Assembly: GCF_006516965.1 (NCBI RefSeq)
Contig: NZ_VHLH01000029.1
Span: 1 to 63,065 of the forward strand
DNA from: Pararhizobium mangrovi
GTDB lineage: Bacteria > Pseudomonadota > Alphaproteobacteria > Rhizobiales > Rhizobiaceae
DNA: 63,065 nucleotides
Direction of reading: 5' to 3'
The notes beneath the pieces were generated by a model, which made no database searches, had not been told where the DNA came from, and saw only the letters and a program-made list of their open reading frames with translations. A program made the position numbers and the translations under genes. Below, one piece after another: positions 8,869 through 22,137 of this stretch (positions within the stretch are counted from its first letter, which is position 1; each line of letters begins with the position of its first letter).

Positions 8869-10014
8869 TTGAGCGACAACCATAACGAGACCGCGGAGAC
8901 CTCCGCGGCGACGGGCGCGAACGGCAACGCGCTCGGCTACGTTCCGCGCTGGGCGGGTATCGGCATCTTTCTCTATCTGAGCGTCACGGCGCTGGCCTAC
9001 GCCAAGTCGTTCCTCGTGCCGATCGTGCTCGCCTTCCTGCTGTCGCTGATCTTCGCGCCGATCCGACGCTATTTCGATCGGAGGGGCATTCCTTCCGCGG
9101 TCACGTCGATCGTCATCGTCATCGTGCTGATGATCGGTTTCTTCCTGATGCTCGGCGCGCTCGCCATTCCCGCCAGCGAATGGGTCGGCAATGCCGGCAA
9201 GGTCCAGGCGCGCCTGATTTCCGTGGTCGGCCCGCTTTCCAACACGTTCAAGGGCTTCTTCGACGCCCAGCGCACGATCAGCCAGTATCTGACGGCAAGC
9301 GGCCCGCACGTGCAGAAGGTGGAGATGCAGGGAAGCGGCCTCTTCTCCACCGTCGCCTGGCTCGCGCCGAGCGTTCTGACGCAGTTCATCTTCACGCTCG
9401 TGCTGCTTCTCTTCCTGCTCGCCTCCGGCGACATGTTCTACGAGAAGCTCGTGCACGTGATGCCGACCTTCAGGGACAAGCGCCGGGCGATGCGCATCGC
9501 CCACGACATCGAGCGCAAGCTCTCGCGCTACCTGCTGACGATCACCATCATCAACGCCTGTCTCGGGCTCGTCGTCGGCACGCTTACATGGCTGATCGGC
9601 CTGCCGACGGCGCCGGTCTTCGGCATCATCGCCTTCCTGTTCAACTACGTGCCGTATCTGGGTGCCGTCGCCGGCATCGCACTGACGGCGCTCGCTTCGC
9701 TCATCCACTTCCACGAGCCGGGCTTCATCATTCTCCCACCGCTTGCCTATTTCGCCTGCACGGCGATCGAGGGTCAGATCATCACGCCGTACTTCGTCGG
9801 ACGCAGCCTGCAGCTCAACACGGTGGTCGTCTTCATCGCGGTGTCGTTCTGGGCGTGGCTATGGTCGGCGATCGGCATGATCGTCGCCGTGCCGCTGCTG
9901 GTCGCCTTCCGTACGCTGTGCGAGCATATTCCAACGCTCGCCAACTATGGCGACTTCCTTTCCGAGCGCCATGCGGAAACGCCGGACAACAATGCGGCCG
10001 CCGAAACGGAGTAA
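8869..10014 (+). CDS. AI-2E family transporter (PerM/TqsA type)
   Basis: The 381-residue integral membrane protein has about eight membrane segments (WAGIGIFLYLSVTALAYAKS, IVLAFLLSLIFAPI, VLTQFIFTLVLLLFLLASG and others). The conserved FNYVPYLGAVAG and EGQIITPYFVGRSLQLN blocks define the AI-2E/PerM permease family. The start is TTG at 8869, preceded by GGAAGG; no ATG is available before the first membrane segment. Some members export autoinducer-2, while others act in Na+/H+ or osmotic tolerance, so the substrate should not be taken from the family name. The hydrophilic tail ends HAETPDNNAAAETE. Confidence 0.9.
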   Translation: MSDNHNETAETSAATGANGNALGYVPRWAGIGIFLYLSVTALAYAKSFLVPIVLAFLLSLIFAPIRRYFDRRGIPSAVTSIVIVIVLMIGFFLMLGALAIPASEWVGNAGKVQARLISVVGPLSNTFKGFFDAQRTISQYLTASGPHVQKVEMQGSGLFSTVAWLAPSVLTQFIFTLVLLLFLLASGDMFYEKLVHVMPTFRDKRRAMRIAHDIERKLSRYLLTITIINACLGLVVGTLTWLIGLPTAPVFGIIAFLFNYVPYLGAVAGIALTALASLIHFHEPGFIILPPLAYFACTAIEGQIITPYFVGRSLQLNTVVVFIAVSFWAWLWSAIGMIVAVPLLVAFRTLCEHIPTLANYGDFLSERHAETPDNNAAAETE

Positions 10015-10053
10015 CGGCGGCCGCATGAAACGACGGATGAGACGAAAGGCCGG

Positions 10054-10704
10054 TCAGATGTTCTGGCCGGTCTTCTTCCAGTCTTCGAGGAACGCGTCGA
10101 GGCCCTTGTCAGTCAGCGGATGCTTGACGAGCGACTTCAGGGTCGAGGGCGGCACGGTGGCGACGTCGGCGCCGATCAGCGCGGCCTCGCGCACGTGGTT
10201 CACGGTGCGGATGGAGGCGGCGAGGATCTCGGTGTCGAAATCGTAGTTGTCGTAGATCACCCGGATGTCGCGGATCAGCTCCATGCCGTCAATGGCCATG
10301 TCGTCGATGCGGCCGATGAAGGGCGAGATGAAGGTCGCGCCGGCCTTGGCGGCGAGGAGCGCCTGGTTGGCCGAGAAGCACAGCGTCACGTTCACGAGCT
10401 GGCCGTTGTCGGTCAGCGCGCGGCACGCCCGCAGTCCGTCGAGCGTCAACGGCACCTTGATGCAGATGTTGTCGGCGATCTTGGCGAGCTTGTCGGCCTG
10501 ACGCATCATCTCGTCGTATTCGGTGGCGGTCACCTCGGAGGAGACCGGACCTTCGACGATGTCGCAGATTTCCTTGGTCACCTCGGTGATGTCGCGGCCG
10601 GCCTTCATGATCAGCGACGGGTTGGTGGTCACGCCGTCGAGCAGACCGAGCTCGTTAAGCTCGCGGATCTGGTCGACGTCGGCGGTATCAACGAAGAATT
10701 TCAT
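10054..10704 (-). CDS. fsa: Fructose-6-phosphate aldolase / small transaldolase
   Basis: The 216-residue TIM-barrel protein belongs to the short transaldolase subfamily (FSA / TalC). It begins [17 protein letters not shown] and has GVTTNPSLI, the Schiff-base lysine in NICIKVPLT, and SPFIGRIDD. At this length it lacks the extra helices of classical TalA/TalB. It interconverts sugar phosphates of the pentose phosphate pathway or cleaves fructose-6-phosphate to dihydroxyacetone and glyceraldehyde-3-phosphate; alphaproteobacterial members often act as the cell's transaldolase. A strong AAAGGAG lies six bases before the ATG. It is divergent from priA. Confidence 0.93.
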   Translation of the reverse strand: MKFFVDTADVDQIRELNELGLLDGVTTNPSLIMKAGRDITEVTKEICDIVEGPVSSEVTATEYDEMMRQADKLAKIADNICIKVPLTLDGLRACRALTDNGQLVNVTLCFSANQALLAAKAGATFISPFIGRIDDMAIDGMELIRDIRVIYDNYDFDTEILAASIRTVNHVREAALIGADVATVPPSTLKSLVKHPLTDKGLDAFLEDWKKTGQNI

Positions 10705-10780
10705 GGGTAACTCCTTTCGGCCTCGCTCCCCGAGGGTTTCGACTTTTCCTTAGCCGAACTTGCGTGCAGGGTCACGGGCG

Positions 10781-12985
10781 ATGACGAGGGATTCGCTTTT
10801 CACCGCCTCAACGCCGCATACCCGGGATGTGGTTCCCGTTCTGGTGCCGATGCCGGCAGACCGGGCGTATTCGTACGTCGTGCCGGACGAACTGGCGGTC
10901 GAGCCGGGATCGGTCGTGCAGGTGCCGCTCGGGCCGCGAAAGGTCGCCGGCGTCGTCTGGCACGGCGAGAGCGACGCGGTCGACGCGAAGAAGCTGCGTG
11001 CCGTCGAGCACGTCTTCGACTGTCCGCCGCTCGACGCGGCGATGCGCCGCTTCATCGACTGGGTAGCCGCCTATACGCTTTCGCCGCCCGGCCTCGTCGC
11101 GCGCATGGCGCTGCGCGCGCCGGCGGCCTTCGATCCCGAGGCGATGGTCGAGGGCCTGCGCCTCGGCGACACGCGCCCCGAACGATTGACGGATGCGCGC
11201 GGACGCGTGCTCGAGACCGCCGGCGACGGCATGGCGTGGACGCGTTCGGGCCTTGCCCATGCGGCGGGCGTTTCGGCCGGGGTCGTCGACGGGCTCGTCA
11301 GGCTCGGCGTGCTCGAACCGCTGCTCGTTCCGCCCCGGCCCGTCGTGCCGCCGCCCGAACCCGGATACGCAGAGCCTTCGCTTTCGCCCGCGCAGGCGGA
11401 GGCTGCCGAAACGCTGGTCGAAAAGGTACGCGAAGACGCCTTCTCGGTATCGCTGATCGACGGGGTCACCGGATCGGGCAAGACGGAAGTCTATTTCGAA
11501 GCGGTCGCTGCAGCGCTGCGCGAAGGCCGCCAGGTGCTGATCCTGCTGCCGGAGATCGCGCTGACCGAGCAGTTCATGGACCGCTTCCACGTCCGTTTCG
11601 GCACGCGGCCGGCGCAATGGCACTCCGAGGCCGCGCCGAAGACGCGCGAGAAGGTCTGGCGGCAGGCGGCCACCGGCGCGGTCCGCGTCGTCGCCGGCGC
11701 GCGCTCGGCGCTTTTCCTCCCCTTCCGCGAACTGGGCCTCGTCATCGTCGACGAGGAGCACGACCCCGCCTACAAGCAGGAAGACCGCGTGTTCTACCAT
11801 GCCCGCGACATGGCGATCGTGCGGGCGAGCATCACCGGTTTTCCCGTCGTGCTCGCTTCCGCGACACCTTCGATCGAAAGCCGCGTCAACGCCGATCGCG
11901 GCCGCTACACCCGCTTGCGCCTGCCGGCGCGCTTCGGCGAGGCCGCCCTGCCGGACCTTTCGACGATCGACATGCGCCGTCATCCGCCGGCGCGCGGCGG
12001 CTTCCTTTCTCCGGTGCTGATCGAGGAGACGAAGGCGACGCTCGCGCGCGGCGAACAGGCGCTCTATTTCCTCAACCGGCGCGGCTACGCCCCGCTGACG
12101 CTCTGCCGCGTGTGCGGCCACCGCTTCGAATGCCCGAACTGTTCGGCCTGGCTCGTCGAGCACCGGTTTCGCGGCCGCATCGAATGCCACCATTGCGGCT
12201 ACGGCCAGCCGACGCCCGAGGCCTGCCCCGAATGCGGCACGCTCGACCATCTCGTCGCCTGCGGGCCGGGCGTCGAACGCATTGCCGAAGAGACCGACAA
12301 GCTCTTTCCCGATGCGCGCATCATCGTGCTCTCCTCCGATATGATGGGCGGCACGAAGCGCCTGCAGCGGGAACTCGCCGCGATCGCCGATGGCGAGGTG
12401 GATATCGTCATTGGCACGCAGCTCGTCGCCAAAGGTCACAATTTCCCGATGATGACGCTCGTCGGCATCGTCGATGCCGATCTCGGCCTTTCCAACGGCG
12501 ATCCGCGGGCGGCCGAGCGCACCTATCAGCTTCTCGGCCAGGTGACGGGCCGCGCCGGGCGCACCGGTCGCGCAAGCCGCGGCCTGTTGCAGACCTATCA
12601 GCCGACCCATCCCGTCATGCAGGCGATCGTCTCCGGCGACGCGGAAAGCTTCTACGAGCGCGAGATCGCCGAGCGGGAACGCGCCGGCCTGCCGCCCTTC
12701 GGCCGGCTCGCCTCGATCATCGTCTCGGCCGAGGACCGCGCCGACGCGGAAGATCATGCACGCGGGTTGCGCCGTGCGGCACCGGCGGACGCGGCGATGA
12801 CGGTGCTCGGCCCCGCCGAGGCGCCGCTTGCGCTGGTGCGCGGCCGCTATCGCTTCCGCCTGCTCGTCCAGGGTCCGCGGACGGCGGACATGCAGGGTTT
12901 CCTGCGTGCGACGATCGCCGCCGGCCCGAAGATGCGCCGCACGGTGCGCGTCCAGATCGACGTCGATCCGCAAAGCTTTCTCTAG
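10781..12985 (+). CDS. priA: Primosomal protein N' (replication restart helicase PriA)
   Basis: This 734-residue superfamily-2 helicase reloads the replisome at stalled forks. The order is an N-terminal 3'-DNA-binding domain (PVLVPMPADRAYSYVVP), Walker A GVTGSGKTEVYFEA, Walker B VIVDEEHDPAYKQED, and a zinc-binding region with paired cysteines (CRVCGHRFECPNC and, further on, CHHCGYG with CPECG). The helicase C-terminal lobe then has VIGTQLVAKGHNFP and GQVTGRAGRTGR. The ATG at 10781 gives a family-like N-terminus; an in-frame TTG at 10760 is the alternative. It lies 76 bp from the divergent fsa gene. Confidence 0.95.
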   Translation: MTRDSLFTASTPHTRDVVPVLVPMPADRAYSYVVPDELAVEPGSVVQVPLGPRKVAGVVWHGESDAVDAKKLRAVEHVFDCPPLDAAMRRFIDWVAAYTLSPPGLVARMALRAPAAFDPEAMVEGLRLGDTRPERLTDARGRVLETAGDGMAWTRSGLAHAAGVSAGVVDGLVRLGVLEPLLVPPRPVVPPPEPGYAEPSLSPAQAEAAETLVEKVREDAFSVSLIDGVTGSGKTEVYFEAVAAALREGRQVLILLPEIALTEQFMDRFHVRFGTRPAQWHSEAAPKTREKVWRQAATGAVRVVAGARSALFLPFRELGLVIVDEEHDPAYKQEDRVFYHARDMAIVRASITGFPVVLASATPSIESRVNADRGRYTRLRLPARFGEAALPDLSTIDMRRHPPARGGFLSPVLIEETKATLARGEQALYFLNRRGYAPLTLCRVCGHRFECPNCSAWLVEHRFRGRIECHHCGYGQPTPEACPECGTLDHLVACGPGVERIAEETDKLFPDARIIVLSSDMMGGTKRLQRELAAIADGEVDIVIGTQLVAKGHNFPMMTLVGIVDADLGLSNGDPRAAERTYQLLGQVTGRAGRTGRASRGLLQTYQPTHPVMQAIVSGDAESFYEREIAERERAGLPPFGRLASIIVSAEDRADAEDHARGLRRAAPADAAMTVLGPAEAPLALVRGRYRFRLLVQGPRTADMQGFLRATIAAGPKMRRTVRVQIDVDPQSFL

Positions 12986-13047
12986 GAACCGGGACGCATC
13001 ATCATGCTCACGAAAGACGTGCGAACGAGATCCTCGGAAATGGTGCG

Positions 13048-13434
13048 ATGAGTTTCTACCTGCCGACGTCGCCCGGCGAATGGCTCGCCGCGGCAAGCGC
13101 CCTCGTGACGCTCGTCATCGGGCTCGCGACGCTTGTCGCGCCCGGGCCGGTGCTGCGCGCGACCGGCATGCGGGTCGACTGCGCCATGCCCGCGACGCTG
13201 ATGGCGGGGCGAGCCCGCATGGCCGGTTTTCCGATCGGCATCGGCTTTGCCGCCCTTGCCTTCGCCCAGCCCTTCCTCTTTCTGGCGCTCGGAACGTGCT
13301 GGAGCGCAAGCGCCATCGGCCGCCTCGTCTCGCTTGCCGCCGATGGCGGTTTCAAGGTTCGCGCGCTCGCGCTCCTCGCTTGCGACGTCGTCCTTGCGGC
13401 GTTGCCGCTCGCCTACGTTTTCGGCGTGACGTAA
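13048..13434 (+). CDS. DUF4345-like small membrane protein
   Basis: The 128-residue protein is almost entirely hydrophobic with four likely membrane segments, the first being WLAAASALVTLVIGLATLVA. The central block AGRARMAGFPIGIGFAALA and the later SAIGRLVSLAADGG resemble the DUF4345 family, four-helix membrane proteins of unknown function. The assignment rests on pattern only. The ATG at 13048 lies 62 bp after priA on the same strand, so cotranscription is possible. The frame extends far upstream as a shadow of priA. Confidence 0.65.
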   Translation: MSFYLPTSPGEWLAAASALVTLVIGLATLVAPGPVLRATGMRVDCAMPATLMAGRARMAGFPIGIGFAALAFAQPFLFLALGTCWSASAIGRLVSLAADGGFKVRALALLACDVVLAALPLAYVFGVT

Positions 13435-13531
13435 CGAGGGGTGCGAACGTTGTGTAAGGCCATGATTGCGAAGTGCTTTCGCGGTTTCCAACGGAACGGT
13501 CGAACCATGGTACGAACTGTCGCAGGTCGTG

Positions 13532-13560
13532 TTGCGACTTTACGAAAGCTATGCTAGACG
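13532..13560 (+). promoter_or_regulatory. Candidate promoter of the F1 ATP synthase operon
   Basis: TTGCGA (13532-13537) and TAGACG (13555-13560) are 17 bp apart. The latter is part of GCTAGAC, close to the alphaproteobacterial GCTA-type -10 element. It lies 136 bp before the atpH start, in the 262-bp gap after the DUF4345-like gene, which holds no convincing gene. Confidence 0.4.
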
Positions 13561-13696
13561 AGCCCGAATTTCCAAGGCGGATCGTGCGTATGGGCGCGTG
13601 GTCCAGCTTTATCATAATCGAAGCGAAGTCGGGATGTTGGGGGGCCGGAGAGCCGGATCCGGGCATGCCGAGGTCAACCGAGAGAAACGCCGGCCC

Positions 13697-14256
13697 GTGG
13701 CTCACTCATCCGAACCGATTTCCGGCGTCGCGCAACGCTACGCCGCGTCCCTGTTCGAACTCGCCGTCGAGGAAGACGCGATCGATGCCGTTTCGAGCGA
13801 CGTCGACGGTTTCGACGGCCTCCTGAAGGAAAGCGACGATCTGCGCCGTCTCGTCATGAGCCCGGCCTTTTCCGCCGATGAGCAGCTGAAGGCGATTTCG
13901 GCGATCGTCGATAAAGCCGGCTTCGGCACGCTCTTTTCGAACTTCGCCAGGGTGGTCGCCAGCAATCGGCGCCTCTTCGTCATGCCGGGCATCATCACCG
14001 CGTTCCGCGACATGGTCGCGGAGCACCGCGGCGAAGTCCGCGCCGACGTGATCACCGCGCATGAACTGAGCGACGCGCAGGCCGGCGAGCTGAAGAAGAC
14101 GCTCGGCGAGATCGCCGGCAAGGACGTCACGATGGACGTCACCGTCGATCCTTCCCTTCTCGGCGGCCTTATCGTCCAGATCGGCTCGCGCCAGATCGAC
14201 ACGTCGCTTCGCACCAAACTCTCTACCCTCAAGCTTGCACTGAAAGAGGTCGGCTG

Positions 14257-14257
<1 letters not shown>
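13697..14257 (+). CDS. atpH: F1F0 ATP synthase subunit delta
   Basis: This 186-residue subunit forms the top of the peripheral stalk and joins F1 to subunit b at the inner membrane. The N-terminal [17 protein letters not shown] and C-terminal [20 protein letters not shown] are diagnostic. The GTG start at 13697 gives the usual family length and follows a GAGAGAAA stretch; the frame is open back to 13466 but those 77 codons are not conserved in type. It is the first gene of the F1 operon, and its TGA overlaps the atpA ATG by one base, so the two are translationally coupled. Confidence 0.94.
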
Positions 14258-15786
<1,529 letters not shown>

Positions 15787-15828
15787 GCGCGATCGCACGG
15801 CAGCGCATCAGCAGGATCCAAGGACCGG

Positions 15829-18286
<2,458 letters not shown>

Positions 18287-18363
18287 CCGACGCATGAGCG
18301 AGCCGCGGCGGGCACGACCCGGCGCGGCCCTTTTTCCTTCTTCGCAAAGGCGATCGCGCGACC

Positions 18364-18771
18364 ATGGCGGACACCTTCACCTTCGAACTCGTCTCTCCCG
18401 AGCGGCTTCTCGTTTCAAGCGAAGCCCGCCAGGCCGTCATTCCCGGCAGCGACGGCGAAATGACGGTCATGCCGGACCATGCGCCCGTGATGACGACGAT
18501 CAATCCCGGCGTCGTGCGGGTCACGGACGGAAGCGGGACCGAAGAGCGCTACGTCATCTTCGGCGGCTTCGCCGACATCCTGCCGGCAAGCTGCACGGTG
18601 CTTGCCGAATCGGCGATCCATGTCGACGACGCGAACAGCGAGCAGGTCGAAGGCTGGATCAACGAAGCGCACGAGCGGATGGAAAAGATGGATTCGGAGG
18701 AGGAGAAGGCCGACATGGCGACCTACCTGCACCAGCTCTCGACCATCAAGAACACCGTCATTCCGGCCTAA
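18364..18771 (+). CDS. atpC: F1F0 ATP synthase subunit epsilon
   Basis: The 135-residue protein begins ADTFTFELVSPERLLVS and contains GSDGEMTVMPDHAPVMTTI, the conserved epsilon beta-sandwich. The C-terminal helical hairpin that inhibits ATPase activity is shorter and more acidic (MEKMDSEEEKADM) than in enterobacteria, as is usual for this class. It is the last gene of the operon, 77 bp after atpD, and ends 23 bp before a strong terminator. Confidence 0.95.
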   Translation: MADTFTFELVSPERLLVSSEARQAVIPGSDGEMTVMPDHAPVMTTINPGVVRVTDGSGTEERYVIFGGFADILPASCTVLAESAIHVDDANSEQVEGWINEAHERMEKMDSEEEKADMATYLHQLSTIKNTVIPA

Positions 18772-18794
18772 CGCGGCCGCGACTACACGAGACG

Positions 18795-18825
18795 AAAAAA
18801 AGCGGGCCGTCGAGCCCGCTTTTTT
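18795..18825. terminator. Bidirectional intrinsic terminator, atpC / rppH
   Basis: GCGGGC (18802-18807) pairs with GCCCGC (18814-18819) around a 6-nt loop. The stem is preceded by seven A and followed by six T, so it can end transcription from both strands. It sits exactly between the convergent atpC stop (18771) and rppH stop (18844). Confidence 0.92.
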
Positions 18826-18843
18826 ATGGCCAACGATCGTTGG

Positions 18844-19365
18844 CTACGCCCCGGCGAGCGGAGCGAAGACCGCAACGACCTCTTCGTAGACCGGTCGCTT
18901 GAACGGAACGATCAGCTCCGGCACGCGGCGCATCGGTGTCCACGACCAGGAATCGAATTCCGTCGGGTGGCCGTCGGGCGGCGGATTGACGGCGATCTCG
19001 CTCTCTTCGCCCTCGAAGCGAAAAGCGAACCAGCGCTGCTTCTGGCCGCGGTAGCGCCCCTTGAGCGCGGTGCCGAGCACCGTGTCGGGCAGCTCGTAGG
19101 TCAACCAGTCGGGCGCCTCGCCAACGAGCGTGACGGAGCGCATGCCCGTTTCCTCGTAGAGTTCGCGGTAGGCGGCCTGAAGCGGCTCCTCGCCCTCGTC
19201 GATCCCGCCCTGAGGCATCTGCCAGAGCATCTGCGAACCGTCGTTCTCGTCGTCGATCTCGACCTTGCGATGGCCGACCCACACTTCGCCCTCGCCGTTG
19301 AGCACCATGATGCCGACGCAGGGGCGATAGGGCATGTCTTCGCGCTTCGGTGCGCCATCCGTCAT
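18844..19365 (-). CDS. rppH: RNA pyrophosphohydrolase RppH (Nudix)
   Basis: This 173-residue Nudix hydrolase removes pyrophosphate from the 5' end of transcripts to start decay. The Nudix box is complete: [20 protein letters not shown] followed by TGM. The N-terminal [21 protein letters not shown] and the substrate-binding QMPQGG, with WFAFRF in the second half, separate RppH from other Nudix enzymes. Its ATG overlaps the stop of the YibQ-like gene (ATGA), so the two are translationally coupled. It is last in its unit and ends at the shared terminator. Confidence 0.94.
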   Translation of the reverse strand: MTDGAPKREDMPYRPCVGIMVLNGEGEVWVGHRKVEIDDENDGSQMLWQMPQGGIDEGEEPLQAAYRELYEETGMRSVTLVGEAPDWLTYELPDTVLGTALKGRYRGQKQRWFAFRFEGEESEIAVNPPPDGHPTEFDSWSWTPMRRVPELIVPFKRPVYEEVVAVFAPLAGA

Positions 19366-20687
19366 TCGGCGTTTCCTTGCAGTTGCGTGTCCGTGTCCGG
19401 TCGATGAACGAGGTGCGACACGCCGACGAGGCGGATGCCGTTCGCCTGGGCCGCCGCGGCCCAGTCGGCGACGGCGCTGATGGTCGTCGGAAACGCCGAC
19501 GCGACGCCGATGGCACTGCCCTGACGGTGCGCGCGATCGGCGAGCTTGTCGAGCGCATCCTCGACCGCCGAGCGTCCCGACCCCTCGTCGAGGGTAAGAT
19601 CGGCGACCGCGTAGGGCATGCCGATCCGTGCGGCCATCGTCGCCACGCGCGACTGGGCGGCGGAGCCGTCGTCGAGGAAATAGAGGCCTCGCGCATCGAT
19701 GTCGTTCAGCACCGGTTTCAACGCGTCGGCGTCGGAAAGGAGCCGGCCGCCCATGTAGTTCATCACGCCGGCGTAGTTCGTGATGCGGCCCATGGCGCGA
19801 TGGAGCTCGCCGAGCTCGTCCTTCGAGGCAGCCTCTGCGGTAAGCGTGTGCGGACCCGGGCTGTTGGCAGGGTAGCCGTAGGGCTGCATCGGCACCTGCA
19901 GGATGACCTCGTGGCCCGCCTTGCGCGCCGCCTGCAGCCAGCGATGAAGACTGTTGCCGTTCGGCGAGAATCCGAGCGTCACGCCGGACGGAAGTTCGTC
20001 GATCGCGCGCTGCGTTCCCGTCTGGCTGAGACCGAGGCCGCCGACGACGATCGCGACCGGCGCGCCGGATCCGGTCGCCGCCGTTCGCGCATAGGCGTCC
20101 ATCGGCCGCGTTCCGTCCGGGCCCTTCACGGGAAGCGGCCCGAAGTCGGATTGGTGGGTCAGGCTGGCAGCGGGATTATAGGAAAGACCGCCCGTATCGT
20201 ATTCGCCTGGGGCGACGACCGCCGGGCCCGTATCGTTTCCGCCGACATGCATCAGCTTCATGCCGTCGAGGCTCTGCTGCCCTTCGGCCGAAGCGCTCTG
20301 CATCGTGCCGGGGGTCGTTGAAGGGACGGGCCGTTTCGTCTCAACCGCGTGCGCGTTCGCCGGAGCCGGGCTCGCGGTCGACGGAGCGGCGGCGTGCTTC
20401 GAAGGAGCCGGGGTCGCGGTCGACGGAGCGGCGGCGTGCTTCGAAGGAGCCGGGGTCGGTGCGCTCGCGGAAGCCGGCTTTGCCGGTTCGCCCTTGCGGC
20501 TTGCGATCACGAGCGAGCCGTTACGGCCGCTTCCGAAGACGGGACGGTCGAGCGCGGTGAAGATCGATCCGCCGATGACGAGACCGGCGACGAAGACGCC
20601 GGCGAAAACGCGCAAGGCGGGTCGGCCGCGAGGTTCGCGCGGTGCCGGGGCATCCTGCCCGAGTGGCCTGTCGAGTTCGCTCCGCAC
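19362..20687 (-). CDS. Divergent polysaccharide deacetylase family protein (YibQ/DUF610-like)
   Basis: The 441-residue protein starts at GTG. It has a cytoplasmic N-terminus, one membrane segment near residues 27-48 ([20 protein letters not shown]), a low-complexity Ala/Pro linker (about 75-115) and a C-terminal NodB-like barrel ([50 protein letters not shown]). This is the divergent polysaccharide deacetylase 2 / DUF610 family, commonly placed with ctpA and envC in Hyphomicrobiales and so likely connected with envelope peptidoglycan processing. The linker contains two copies of a 14-residue repeat. A terminator separates it from ctpA, so it needs its own promoter in about 60 bp. Confidence 0.88.
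   Translation of the reverse strand: MRSELDRPLGQDAPAPREPRGRPALRVFAGVFVAGLVIGGSIFTALDRPVFGSGRNGSLVIASRKGEPAKPASASAPTPAPSKHAAAPSTATPAPSKHAAAPSTASPAPANAHAVETKRPVPSTTPGTMQSASAEGQQSLDGMKLMHVGGNDTGPAVVAPGEYDTGGLSYNPAASLTHQSDFGPLPVKGPDGTRPMDAYARTAATGSGAPVAIVVGGLGLSQTGTQRAIDELPSGVTLGFSPNGNSLHRWLQAARKAGHEVILQVPMQPYGYPANSPGPHTLTAEAASKDELGELHRAMGRITNYAGVMNYMGGRLLSDADALKPVLNDIDARGLYFLDDGSAAQSRVATMAARIGMPYAVADLTLDEGSGRSAVEDALDKLADRAHRQGSAIGVASAFPTTISAVADWAAAAQANGIRLVGVSHLVHRPDTDTQLQGNAE
20362..20459. repeat. 42-bp tandem repeat inside the YibQ-like gene
   Basis: Unit 1 is 20362-20403, unit 2 is 20404-20445, and a 14-base partial third copy follows to 20459. The two full copies differ by one base (position 10 of the unit). 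The unit is in frame and adds 14 residues ([13 protein letters not shown] type) per copy to the periplasmic linker, so copy-number change by slippage would alter linker length without breaking the frame. Confidence 0.9.
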
Positions 20688-20742
20688 CCGCCTCTCGCCT
20701 CGATCGGGCGTCTCGATCCCCGATCGAAGAGCGACGCCGCAT

Positions 20743-20776
20743 AAAAAGATCGTGCCGACCAGGGGCCGGCACGATC
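20743..20776 (-). terminator. Intrinsic terminator after ctpA
   Basis: Read leftward, the arms GATCGTGCCG (20776-20767) and CGGCACGATC (20757-20748) form a 10-bp perfect stem followed by five T (20747-20743). It begins 15 bp after the ctpA stop and lies before the YibQ-like start. It therefore splits the otherwise continuous leftward gene run. Confidence 0.88.
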
Positions 20777-20790
20777 GATCCTGTCAGACC

Positions 20791-22137
20791 TTACTTGCTC
20801 GAAGCTTGATCCGGCGTGTCCGCCTTGGCCTGATCCTTGTCGCTCGGCGGATAGGCCGCGTTCTTGGTCTTGCCGCGGATCAGGTCGAGCGCCGCGTTGA
20901 GCTGCACGTCGTCCTTCGGATCCGGCGGCACGTAGGCGAGCGAACCCGAACCCGTATTGGTTTCGTCCGCGCCCTTGATGTGGCCCTTCAGTTCGGTCTC
21001 GGCCGGCGCCTGGATCTTGTCCTTGAGATCGTCCGGAATGGGCTCCTTGATCATGATGTCCGGCTTGATGCCGGTGCCCTGGATCGACTTGCCCGACGGC
21101 GTGTAATAGAGCGCCGTCGTCAGCCGCAGGGCACCGTTCTCGCCGAGCGGAATGATCGTCTGCACCGAACCCTTGCCGAAGGATCGGGTGCCGAGCACGG
21201 TCGCGCGGTGATGGTCCTGAAGGGCGCCGGAGACGATCTCCGAAGCCGAGGCCGTTCCGCCGTTGATGAGGACGATCACCGGCTTGCCGTCCGTCAGGTC
21301 GCCCTTCGTCGCATTGAAGCGCCGGGTTTCCTCGGGATTGCGTCCGCGGGTGGAGACGACTTCGCCGCCCTGCAGGAACGCGTCGGAAACGTCGACCGCC
21401 TGGTCCAGAAGACCACCGGGGTTGAGCCTAAGGTCCAGGACGTAGCCCTTGATCTTATCCTTGCCGACCTTCTGCTGGATGTTCTGGATCGCCTTCTTCA
21501 GCCCATCATAGGTCTTCTCGGTGAACGAGATGACCCGGACATAGCCGATGTCGCCGATGACGCGCGACTTGACCGCCGCGACGGAGATCGTGTCGCGCTT
21601 GATCGTGACGTGGAGCGGCTTGGCGGCGCCTTCGCGGTCGATCGTCAGGTCGACCTTGGTGTCGACGGGTCCGCGCATTTCCTCCACGGCGTCCTGAAGG
21701 GTCATGCCGGAAACGGACTTGCCGTTGATCTCGGTGATCTTGTCGCCGGCGAGAACGCCGGCCTTCTTCGCCGGGGTGTCGTCGATGGGGGTGATCACCT
21801 TGATGGCGTCGTCTTCCATCGTGACCTCGATGCCGAGGCCGCCGAACTCGCCGCGCGTCTGCGTGCGCATGTCGCGCGCTTCTTCGGCGTTCATGTAGCT
21901 CGAATGGGGGTCGAGGGAGGAAAGCATGCCGTTGATGGCCGCTTCCGTCATCTTCTGTTCGTCCGGCTTGCGCACGTACTGCTCGCGCACGCGCTCGAAG
22001 ACGTCGCCGAAGATCGACAGTTCCTTGTAGGTCTGCGATCCGGCCGCTTCGGCCGGCAGAGAGAACGATTGAACCGCACCCATGGCCGCCGCTCCGACCA
22101 GCGCGCCCGCCACGACCAGTGAGACTTTACGTACCAT
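20791..22137 (-). CDS. ctpA: Carboxyl-terminal processing peptidase CtpA (S41)
   Basis: The 448-residue periplasmic protease has a signal peptide (VRKVSLVVAGALVGAAAMGA, cleavage near PAEA-AGS), a PDZ domain at about 95-180 (GGLGIEVTMEDD, KKAGVLAGDKITEINGK) and an S41 catalytic core. By spacing with E. coli Tsp (Ser and Lys 25 residues apart), the likely nucleophile is Ser297 in GGTASASEI and the base Lys322 in FGKGSVQ. CtpA trims periplasmic and envelope proteins, including peptidoglycan hydrolases in some bacteria, which fits the envC-like gene directly upstream. The ATG overlaps that gene's end by 11 bp. Confidence 0.94.
   Translation of the reverse strand: MVRKVSLVVAGALVGAAAMGAVQSFSLPAEAAGSQTYKELSIFGDVFERVREQYVRKPDEQKMTEAAINGMLSSLDPHSSYMNAEEARDMRTQTRGEFGGLGIEVTMEDDAIKVITPIDDTPAKKAGVLAGDKITEINGKSVSGMTLQDAVEEMRGPVDTKVDLTIDREGAAKPLHVTIKRDTISVAAVKSRVIGDIGYVRVISFTEKTYDGLKKAIQNIQQKVGKDKIKGYVLDLRLNPGGLLDQAVDVSDAFLQGGEVVSTRGRNPEETRRFNATKGDLTDGKPVIVLINGGTASASEIVSGALQDHHRATVLGTRSFGKGSVQTIIPLGENGALRLTTALYYTPSGKSIQGTGIKPDIMIKEPIPDDLKDKIQAPAETELKGHIKGADETNTGSGSLAYVPPDPKDDVQLNAALDLIRGKTKNAAYPPSDKDQAKADTPDQASSK

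Noticed and set aside
11236..13434. A 732-codon plus-strand frame running through priA
   Set aside because: The part overlapping priA is a shadow; only the last 128 codons (13048-13434) look like a real membrane protein.
20362..20459. CRISPR-like array
   Set aside because: The repeats are directly adjacent, in frame inside a gene, and have no spacers.
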